Shown piece after piece: positions 6,073 through 11,192 of a DNA stretch of 11,907 bases. The notes beneath the pieces are model-generated. The model was not told the DNA's origin. It did no database searches and was given only the letters and a program-made list of their open reading frames with translations. Where the stretch lies: contig DATJBC010000259.1 of the NCBI GenBank assembly GCA_035515515.1, positions 1 through 11,907 of the forward strand. The letters run 5' to 3'. Numbering within the stretch: the first letter of the stretch is position 1; every line of letters starts with the position of its first letter. A program made the translations under genes and the position numbers. Source of the stretch: DATJBC01 sp035515515. Its GTDB lineage: Bacteria; Actinomycetota; Acidimicrobiia; Acidimicrobiales; UBA8190.

Positions 6073-6939
6073 TCACGACGGCGCATTCCGGCGCGCCCGC
6101 AGGCCGATCTCGTACGCCCGTCGGCGCGACACGCCGAGAGCGCCGGCCACGGTGTCGGCGGCCGTCCGCATGGTGTCACCGGCTGCCAGGCGCTCCCCGA
6201 CGGCGCCGGCCACCACGTCGTCGGCGGGCTCCGCCCCCGTGGCGGCGGGCGCCCCGGCCAGCACGAGGGCGACCTCCCCCCGCACCTCGCGGCCCGAGAA
6301 GTGCGCAGCCGCCTCCGCCAGCGTCCCCCGCCACACCTCCTCGTGCAGCTTGGTGAGCTCGCGCGCCACCACCACCCGTCGCCCCGGCCCGCACAGCTCG
6401 GCCAGCGTCCCCAGGGTGCCCGCCAGGCGGCCGGGCGCCTCGAAGAGCACGACGGTGCGCGTCTCGGCGGCGACGGCCCGCAGCCGACCGGCCCGCTCGC
6501 CCGGCCGTCGCGGCAGGAAGCCCTCGAAGCAGAAGCGGTCGACGGGCAGGCCGCTCACCACCAGCGCAGCCAGCGCCGCGCTCGGGCCGGGCACGGCGGT
6601 GACCACCGCCCCCGTGGCGGCGACGGCCGACACCAGGCGGGCCCCGGGGTCCGAGACCACCGGTGTCCCGGCGTCGCTCACCACGGCGACGGTCCTGCCC
6701 TCGGCCAGGGCGGCGAGCACCATCTCGATGCGCGAGGCCTCGTTGTGGGCGTGCAACGACACGGTCCGGACACCGCTGATGCCGGCGTGGGTGAGCAGGG
6801 CGCGGGTGCGGCGGGTGTCCTCGCAGCACAACAGGTCGGCCGACGCCAGCGCGTCCCGGGCGCGCGGCGACAGGTCACCGAGGTTGCCGATGGGGGTGGA
6901 GACGAGCACGAGCGAGCCGCCGCCGCCCTCCCCCCTCAT
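6073..6939 (-). CDS. rsmI: 16S rRNA (cytidine1402-2'-O)-methyltransferase RsmI
   Basis: RsmI 2'-O-methylates C1402 of 16S rRNA in the P-site of the 30S subunit, using SAM. The 288-aa tetrapyrrole-methylase-fold protein shows TPIGNLGDLSPRARDAL at 15-31, CEDTRRTR at 39-46, SLHAHNE at 61-67, the SDAGTPVVSDPG signature at 88-99, VPGPSAALAALVVSGLP at 116-132 and FEGFLPRR at 138-145. A C-terminal helix-turn-helix-like tail (GALGVSRRRAYEIGLRARR) is typical of the family. The ATG at 6937-6939 was chosen because it immediately precedes the conserved core and forms an ATGA overlap with the DUF192 stop; no Shine-Dalgarno is visible, so coupling is likely. Longer in-frame starts lie inside the DUF192 gene and add no conserved sequence. 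Confidence 0.95.
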   Translation of the reverse strand: MRGEGGGGSLVLVSTPIGNLGDLSPRARDALASADLLCCEDTRRTRALLTHAGISGVRTVSLHAHNEASRIEMVLAALAEGRTVAVVSDAGTPVVSDPGARLVSAVAATGAVVTAVPGPSAALAALVVSGLPVDRFCFEGFLPRRPGERAGRLRAVAAETRTVVLFEAPGRLAGTLGTLAELCGPGRRVVVARELTKLHEEVWRGTLAEAAAHFSGREVRGEVALVLAGAPAATGAEPADDVVAGAVGERLAAGDTMRTAADTVAGALGVSRRRAYEIGLRARRNAPS

Positions 6940-7280
6940 CGGGGGGCGGTGAGCTCGATGCGGTCCCCCACCTTCAGCCCCCAGCGCTCGAAGGCGCCGG
7001 CTTGGGCTTCGATCACCATGCGGGCCCGCACCCGGGGACGGGTCATGCCCCAGGGGCGCAACCGGACGATGTCCACGACGCACATGTTGCGGTCCACGAA
7101 GGCGACGTCGAGCGCGAAGCGCATCCCCAGCGAGTGGACGCTGCCGGTGCGAGGAAGCACGAAGGCCCCCTCGTACCCCGAGCGGCCCAACAGGCCCTGC
7201 ACGCGCTCGCGGTAGGTGGCGGCCACCTCGGCGTTGGCCAGCACGGTGCCGTCGCGCAGCAGCCAGGTGGTGGACGGCAC
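6936..7280 (-). CDS. DUF192 family protein
   Basis: This 114-aa protein belongs to the DUF192 family, small beta-rich proteins without an established biochemical role. Visible family landmarks are ERVQGLLGR at 25-33, SVHSLGMRFALDVAFVD at 47-63, RPWGMTR at 75-81, VIEAQAGAFERWGLKVGD at 89-106. Many family members are secreted, but I see no signal peptide here, so it is probably cytoplasmic. The start is the GTG at 7278-7280, with GAGGG on the minus strand (7288-7292, overlapping the ychF stop) 7 nt upstream. It lies 10 nt after ychF and overlaps rsmI by 4 nt, so it is an integral operon member. Its position between YchF and RsmI makes a translation-linked role conceivable, but that is context only. 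Confidence 0.85.
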   Translation of the reverse strand: MPSTTWLLRDGTVLANAEVAATYRERVQGLLGRSGYEGAFVLPRTGSVHSLGMRFALDVAFVDRNMCVVDIVRLRPWGMTRPRVRARMVIEAQAGAFERWGLKVGDRIELTAPR

Positions 7281-7290
7281 GGGGGCGCCC

Positions 7291-8367
7291 TCACACGTTG
7301 AAGCGGATCTCGAGCACGTCGCCGTCCTCCACGACGTAGTCCTTGCCCTCCAGCCGGATGCGCCCCGACGCCTTGGCCTGGGCCCACGAGCCGATGGCGA
7401 CGAGCTCCTCCCAGCCGATGACCTCGGCCCGGATGAATCCCCGCTGGAGGTCCGAGTGGATCACACCGGCGCACTCCGCCGCGTTGGACCCCGCCCGGAA
7501 GCTCCACGCCCGGGACTCCTTGTCGCCGGTGGTGAAGAACACGCGCCGGCCGAGCAGCGCGTAGGCGCGCTGGGCCACCCGGGCCAAGGCGCCCTCCCCG
7601 AGCCCGAGGCCTTCGAGGAGCTCGGCGCGCTCCCCCGGCGCGAGGCGCGCCGCCTCGGCCTCGAGCTGCACGCACGCCCCCAGCACCTCGCCGTGGCCCT
7701 CCAGCGCGGCCGACACCGCCTCCACCACGGCATCGGCCTTCTCGAGCTGGTCCTCGCCCAGGTTCACCACCGCCAGCACGGGCTTGTCGGTGAGCAGGAA
7801 CAGGCCGCGCCGCCCGGCGCGTCGGTCGGGGTCATCGGGCGCCCGGTACAGCGGCACGCCCGCCGACAGCGACTCGTAGGCGGCCTCCATGGCGGACACC
7901 TCGCCGGCCAGGCTCTTGTCGGCCCGCGCCGCCTTGCGCCGCTTGTCGATCTGCGCCTCCACGGTGGCCAAGTCGGCGAGCACGAGCTCGAGCTCGAGCG
8001 AGCTCAGCGCGCCCACGGGGTCGTCCTCGCCGGGCACCGAGGGGTCCGGGAAGGCCCGCAGCACCATGCACACGGCGTCGACCTCGCGGATGCCGGCCAG
8101 GAAGCGGTTCCCGAGGCCCTCCCCCGTCGAGGAGCCGGGGACGAGCCCGGCGATGTCGACCACCTCCATGCTCGCCCGCACCACCTTGCGGCTGGCGCTC
8201 ATGGCCGCCAGCGCGTCGAGGCGGGCGTCGGGGAGCGGGGCCACCGCCACGGCGGTCTCGGTCGTGGTGAACGGATGGGGCGCCACGGGGCCCTCGGCCC
8301 CGGTCAGCGCGTTGAACAAGGAGGTCTTGCCGGAATTGGGCAGACCCACCAGGCCGAGGCGCTCCAT
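7291..8367 (-). CDS. ychF: ribosome-associated P-loop NTPase YchF/OLA1 family
   Basis: YchF is a TRAFAC-class NTPase of the Obg family that, unusually, prefers ATP and binds ribosomes. The 358-aa product has the P-loop GLPNSGKTS at 8-16, the switch region PFTTTE at 32-37, DIAGLVPGSSTGEGLGNRFL at 71-90 (G3 plus the family signature) and a coiled-coil-prone helical insert (LADLATVEAQIDKRRKAARAD). LAVVNLGED holds the G4-equivalent NxxE, and the C-terminal TGS domain is very well kept (FTTGDKESRAW, AGVIHSDLQRGFIRAEVI, LEGKDYVVEDGDVLEIRFNV). NxxE in place of NKxD agrees with ATP preference. The usual HVxG before the DP of the G domain is replaced by PGED (112-115), and the first half is divergent overall. 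ATG at 8365-8367; TAGCGT lies 8 nt upstream. First gene of a four-gene unit. Confidence 0.93.
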   Translation of the reverse strand: MERLGLVGLPNSGKTSLFNALTGAEGPVAPHPFTTTETAVAVAPLPDARLDALAAMSASRKVVRASMEVVDIAGLVPGSSTGEGLGNRFLAGIREVDAVCMVLRAFPDPSVPGEDDPVGALSSLELELVLADLATVEAQIDKRRKAARADKSLAGEVSAMEAAYESLSAGVPLYRAPDDPDRRAGRRGLFLLTDKPVLAVVNLGEDQLEKADAVVEAVSAALEGHGEVLGACVQLEAEAARLAPGERAELLEGLGLGEGALARVAQRAYALLGRRVFFTTGDKESRAWSFRAGSNAAECAGVIHSDLQRGFIRAEVIGWEELVAIGSWAQAKASGRIRLEGKDYVVEDGDVLEIRFNV

Positions 8368-8375
8368 CGGCCGAG

Positions 8376-8381
8376 ACGCTA
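8376..8381 (-). promoter_or_regulatory. -10 element TAGCGT of the ychF operon
   Basis: On the minus strand TAGCGT ends 8 nt before the ychF ATG. The divergent bL37-type gene has the identical hexamer at the identical 8-nt distance, so the two look like matched leaderless promoters. No convincing -35 hexamer is seen at 16-18 bp. Confidence 0.55.
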
Positions 8382-8412
8382 CCGGGCGTGCATCGGTGTC
8401 GTCGTCCTCCGG

Positions 8413-8418
8413 TAGCGT
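8413..8418 (+). promoter_or_regulatory. -10 element TAGCGT of the bL37-type gene
   Basis: TAGCGT lies 8 nt before the ATG at 8427. The 31 bp between this hexamer and the mirrored one for ychF would hold both upstream promoter regions. Confidence 0.55.
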
Positions 8419-8426
8419 GGTCCGCC

Positions 8427-8510
8427 ATGTCGAAGCGTACGGTCAAGCGCAAGATCCGCAGCAAGAAGAAGGCCAACCACGGCAAGCGGCCCAACGCGGG
8501 CCGGGGCTGA
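8427..8510 (+). CDS. large ribosomal subunit protein bL37 (27-aa microprotein)
   Basis: This is a 27-codon gene (ATG 8427-8429, TGA 8508-8510) reading MSKRTVKRKIRSKKKA then NHGKRPNAGRG. Lys and Arg make up about half of it. The NHGKRPNA block is, from memory, the C-terminal signature of the mycobacterial and streptomycete 50S protein bL37, a roughly 24-aa peptide of the large subunit. The N-terminal half differs in detail but keeps the M-[AS]-K-R opening and the basic run. The GRG after PNA is an extension relative to the forms I recall. It is monocistronic, divergent from ychF and converging on the GDPD gene with only 21 nt between stops. TAGCGT lies 8 nt upstream and there is no Shine-Dalgarno. 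The gene is so short that standard callers may omit it. Confidence 0.85.
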   Translation: MSKRTVKRKIRSKKKANHGKRPNAGRG

Positions 8511-8531
8511 CCGCTCGCCGGCCGCGCCCGC

Positions 8532-9404
8532 TCACGGGGCGTAGGCGAGGCCCCGGTCCCCCACCACCGACACGAGCGCCGTGGGCAGGTCGGAGATGAC
8601 GCCGTCCACGCCGAGGTCGACGAGGCGCCCCATCTCGGCGGGGTCGTTGATCGTCCACACGTGCAGCGCCAGCCCCGCCCGGTGGGCCGCCTCCACCAGG
8701 ACGTCGTCCACCACGACGAGGTCCCCCTGGGCGGCCGGCACCTGGAGCGCCACGTGGCCGAGCTCGGGCGGGTCCTCACCGTCGTGCACCGCCCGCCAGA
8801 AGGTGGCCGTGGCAAGGGTGCCCGCCGAGGTGGCCACCGCGGGCGCGTGGGCGCGGAAGGCGTCGGTGGCGCGGTCGAGGAACGACGCCACGATGAAGCG
8901 GCCGGGATCCGGGCGCGTGGCCAGCTCGAGCGCCAGCAGCTCCTCGTAGGGCTCCACGGCGGGCGCTGTCTGCTTGATGTCGAGGTTGACGGCGACGCCG
9001 GGATGGTCGTCCAGGACGTCGAGCACCTCGGCCAGGGTGGCCACGCCGAAGGCCGGGTCAGACGGCGCACGGCCGCGGAAGGGATAGGACTGCGCCGGGA
9101 GGCCGGGGGTCTCGTCGCCGCCGGGCACGAACCAGTAGGCGTTGTCGAGGGCGCGCAGGTCCGCCAGGGTCAGGTCGTGGATGGGTCCGTGCCCGTCGGT
9201 CGTGCGGTCGACCGTGCCGTCGTGGCACACCACGAGCACGCGGTCGGCGGTGGCGTGGACGTCGAGCTCGATGCCCGTGACCCCGAGGCCCAGCGCGCGC
9301 CGCAAGGCGTACAGCGTCGAGGAGGGAGCCTCCCACGCGCCGCACTGGTGCGCATAGGTGAGGACGCGGCGCCCGAGCCAGGGGTTGACCGCGGCGGGGG
9401 CCAC
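8532..9404 (-). CDS. glycerophosphodiester phosphodiesterase (GDPD) family protein
   Basis: GDPD enzymes hydrolyse glycerophosphodiesters to glycerol-3-phosphate and an alcohol with a metal-dependent TIM barrel. The 290-aa product shows AHQCGAWEAPSSTLYALRRA near 18-37, IELDVHATAD at 45-54 (Glu46, Asp48), VVCHDGTVDRTTDGHG at 58-73 (His61), a mid-protein LDIK at 141-144, and the C-terminal HVWTINDPAEM (248-258) and GVDGVISDLP (265-274). The usual HRG at the first catalytic His reads HQC, and PENT reads APSST. The metal ligands and both histidines (19, 61) are kept, so activity is plausible but substrate choice may differ. No signal peptide is visible, so it is probably cytoplasmic. Start GTG at 9402-9404, with TACCGT (9412-9417) 7 nt upstream; longer in-frame versions run into the divergent gene. 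Confidence 0.88.
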   Translation of the reverse strand: MAPAAVNPWLGRRVLTYAHQCGAWEAPSSTLYALRRALGLGVTGIELDVHATADRVLVVCHDGTVDRTTDGHGPIHDLTLADLRALDNAYWFVPGGDETPGLPAQSYPFRGRAPSDPAFGVATLAEVLDVLDDHPGVAVNLDIKQTAPAVEPYEELLALELATRPDPGRFIVASFLDRATDAFRAHAPAVATSAGTLATATFWRAVHDGEDPPELGHVALQVPAAQGDLVVVDDVLVEAAHRAGLALHVWTINDPAEMGRLVDLGVDGVISDLPTALVSVVGDRGLAYAP

Positions 9405-9411
9405 GCCGCCA

Positions 9412-9421
9412 ACGGTAGCCT
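9412..9421. promoter_or_regulatory. overlapping divergent -10 elements for GDPD and the 204-aa gene
   Basis: TACCGT on minus (9412-9417) and TAGCCT on plus (9416-9421) share the self-complementary TA step at 9416-9417. The first ends 7 nt before the GDPD GTG, the second 10 nt before the ATG at 9432. With this geometry one RNA polymerase could sit at either element but not both. Only 27 bp separate the two start codons. Confidence 0.5.
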
Positions 9422-9431
9422 CTGGCGCGCC

Positions 9432-10046
9432 ATGCTCGACCACATCCTGGTGGACCTCATCACGCACACCCGCAGCGCGCTCGAGGACGCCCTGTTGCAA
9501 CGTCAGGCCGTCGAGGAGCGATTCCAGGTCGATGTGTTCCTGGGCGACGTGTCGTGGGAGACGTCGTACTCGCTCCCCGGCGAGGAGCAACCCCCACGGG
9601 TGCGGGCGGATCTGTCCCTCGACTGGCCGACGTGGAGCCAGAGCGCCTACCGGTCGTGGTCCATCGGCGAGCCCCCCGAGGACCTCCCCGAGGTGGTCCT
9701 CGAGATCACCCTGCGGGTGCAGCGCCTGGCCGCCATGCCCGACCTCGACCTGGTGGTGGCGTGCCTCCCCGAGGAGAGCCCGGCCATCGGCACCGACACC
9801 CTGGTGCGCGGCGCGCCGGTGGTGGAGCAGGTCTACGAGCCCGGGGGCGAGGGCCCGCGCTACGCGGTGGAGACCGCCTACCAGGGCACCTTCCGCCTGG
9901 ACGAGGCGGCCCTGGAGGACTCGTCGGCCCTCGCCGGCCCCGTGGGCGCCCTGGGCCGGTGGGTGGCGTCGGTGCTCGTCCGCCTGGGCGACCTGAAGCT
10001 CGCCTACCTGCCCGCCGAGCCGCCGCCCGGCGAGGCCGCCACCTGA
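9432..10046 (+). CDS. conserved-looking protein of unknown function, 204 aa
   Basis: I do not recognise this protein. It is acidic, rich in Asp, Glu, Leu and Val, and has no signal peptide, membrane segment or cysteine motif (a single Cys at about 111). It looks like one soluble globular domain. The N-terminal 30 residues are probably helical (MLDHILVDLITHTRSALEDA). Strand-like stretches follow: FQVDVFLGDVSWETSYSLPG, RVRADLSLDWPTWSQSAYRSW, VVLEITLRVQRL and YAVETAYQGTFRLD. A C-terminal helix VGALGRWVASVLVRLGDLK precedes a Pro/Gly tail. Coding is supported by strong GC bias at third positions, the TAGCCT hexamer 10 nt before the ATG at 9432, and its tidy fit between a divergent promoter and a convergent hairpin. 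The alternating-strand look could suit a ligand-binding or structural fold; nothing indicates catalysis. Confidence 0.8.
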   Translation: MLDHILVDLITHTRSALEDALLQRQAVEERFQVDVFLGDVSWETSYSLPGEEQPPRVRADLSLDWPTWSQSAYRSWSIGEPPEDLPEVVLEITLRVQRLAAMPDLDLVVACLPEESPAIGTDTLVRGAPVVEQVYEPGGEGPRYAVETAYQGTFRLDEAALEDSSALAGPVGALGRWVASVLVRLGDLKLAYLPAEPPPGEAAT

Positions 10047-10058
10047 GCGCCGCGGCCC

Positions 10059-10090
10059 GGCGTCGCCCCCGCAGCCCCGGGGCGGGCGCC
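10059..10090. terminator. bidirectional hairpin between the 204-aa gene and the PfkB-kinase gene
   Basis: Stem CGCCCC (10064-10069) pairs with GGGGCG (10079-10084), and the outer GGCG (10059-10062) pairs with CGCC (10087-10090) across a small internal bulge, giving a 9-nt loop. It lies in the 43-nt gap between two converging stops and reaches the last base of the PfkB stop codon. No U-tract. Confidence 0.6.
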
Positions 10091-11127
10091 TAGAGCAGGC
10101 CGGCCGCGCCCGCCAGGGCGCGCACGTCGGTCTGGGGCCGGGCGCCGAGATGGGAGATGACCTCCGCCGCGCACAGACCGCCCAGGCGGGCGCAGTGCCC
10201 GGGCTCCTTGCCGTGGGTCAGCCCGTAGAGGAAGCCCGCGGCGTAGAGGTCGCCCGCGCCGGTGGTGTCGACGACACGCGCCACGGGGTCGGCCGGCACC
10301 GCCAGCGGGCCGGAGGCGCCCACCACCACCGACCCCGCCGCCCCGCGCGTGAGCGCGGCCAGGAGCCCCGTCTCCTCCACCGCCGACAGGGCGTCGTCGA
10401 AGTGGCGCGACCCGAACAGGAGCGTGATCTCCTCCTCGTTGGCGAACAGGACGTCCACCGATCCGTGCAGCAGGTCGAGGAACTCGTGCTGGTGGCGCGT
10501 GACGCAGAACGGGTCGGACAGGCTCATGGCCACCAGGGCGTCGGCGCCGTGGGCGATCTCGATCGCCCGGCGCATGGCGACCTTGGCGGGCTCGAGGTCC
10601 CACAGGTACCCCTCGAGGTAGAGCACCTTGGCCCGGGTCACGAACGGCTCGTCGAGGTCGGCGGGGCCGAACGTCGACGCCACGCCGAGGTGCGTGGCCA
10701 TGGTGCGCTCCCCGTCGCCCGTGACGAACACCAGGCACCGCCCGGTGGCGCGGTCGAACCCGGGGTCGTCGGCCGCCAGCGGCGCGGTCGTGCCCATGGC
10801 CACGCCCATGGCGGTCATGTCGTGACGGAAGACCTCCCCGAAGGTGTCGTCGGCCACCTTCCCCAGGAAGCCCACCCGCCCCCCGAGGGCGGCCACGCCG
10901 GCCGCCGTGTTGGCCGCCGAGCCCCCCGAGACCTCCACCGTGGCGCCCATGGCGTCGTAGAGGGCGGCCGAGCGGTCCAGGTCGACGAGGGCCATGGTGC
11001 CCTTCACCACGTCCAGGCGGTGCAGGTCGCCCTCGTGGGCGTCGCTGAGCACGTCGACCAGGGCGGAGCCGATGGCCACGACGTCGAGGTCCCCGCCGTG
11101 CGCAGCCTGTCCAGGGGCGTCGGTCAC
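10090..11127 (-). CDS. PfkB-family sugar/nucleoside kinase, adenosine kinase-like
   Basis: PfkB (ribokinase-family) enzymes phosphorylate sugars or nucleosides with ATP. The 345-aa product opens with VVAIGSALVDVL at 16-27 and has VEVSGGSAANTAAGVAALGG at 64-83 (signature 1 region). GKVADDTFGEVF at 89-100, GERTMATHLGVA at 139-150, LEGYLWD at 171-177, LFANEEE at 227-233 and the DTTGAGDLYAAGFLYG nucleotide/catalytic motif at 287-302 (Asp293) follow. The set SGGSAANTAAG plus LEGYLWD plus SDPFCV is, from memory, that of proteins annotated as adenosine kinase in many proteobacteria, so purine salvage is the favoured role; another nucleoside or sugar is possible. The start is the GTG at 11125-11127, with TAGGTT 9 nt upstream. 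The N-terminal ten residues before DLDVVAIG may be an extension. It is a single-gene unit with a hairpin at its 3' end. Confidence 0.88.
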   Translation of the reverse strand: MTDAPGQAAHGGDLDVVAIGSALVDVLSDAHEGDLHRLDVVKGTMALVDLDRSAALYDAMGATVEVSGGSAANTAAGVAALGGRVGFLGKVADDTFGEVFRHDMTAMGVAMGTTAPLAADDPGFDRATGRCLVFVTGDGERTMATHLGVASTFGPADLDEPFVTRAKVLYLEGYLWDLEPAKVAMRRAIEIAHGADALVAMSLSDPFCVTRHQHEFLDLLHGSVDVLFANEEEITLLFGSRHFDDALSAVEETGLLAALTRGAAGSVVVGASGPLAVPADPVARVVDTTGAGDLYAAGFLYGLTHGKEPGHCARLGGLCAAEVISHLGARPQTDVRALAGAAGLL

Positions 11128-11136
11128 AGGCGAGCA

Positions 11137-11142
11137 AACCTA
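11137..11142 (-). promoter_or_regulatory. -10 element TAGGTT of the PfkB-kinase gene
   Basis: On the minus strand TAGGTT ends 9 nt before the GTG start. The same hexamer forms the -10 of the DPBB-gene promoter at 2765-2770, where it has a -35 partner. Here no TTG-like -35 is visible. Confidence 0.5.
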
Positions 11143-11152
11143 GCCCGGTGAC

Positions 11153-11164
11153 GGGACCGGTCCC
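11153..11164. promoter_or_regulatory. 12-bp palindrome between divergent promoters, possible operator
   Basis: GGGACCGGTCCC is a perfect inverted repeat. Its centre lies about 19 bp from the middle of the pfkB-type -10 and about 24 bp from the middle of the pepN -10, so it covers or abuts the -35 side of both. Perfect 12-bp palindromes built from G and C arise more often in such GC-rich DNA, so the operator call is tentative. Confidence 0.35.
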
Positions 11165-11179
11165 CCGAGACGGCCCAGG

Positions 11180-11185
11180 TAGCCT
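11180..11185 (+). promoter_or_regulatory. -10 element TAGCCT of the pepN-like gene
   Basis: TAGCCT ends 7 nt before the ATG at 11193, the spacing expected when transcription begins on the start codon itself. No Shine-Dalgarno is present in between. Confidence 0.55.
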
Positions 11186-11192
11186 GCGGCAA

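Noticed and set aside
8661..9431. A 461-aa plus-strand protein that includes the 204-aa unknown protein.
   Set aside because: Its first part is antisense to the GDPD gene and has shadow-type composition. The TAGCCT element and the divergent geometry favour the ATG at 9432.
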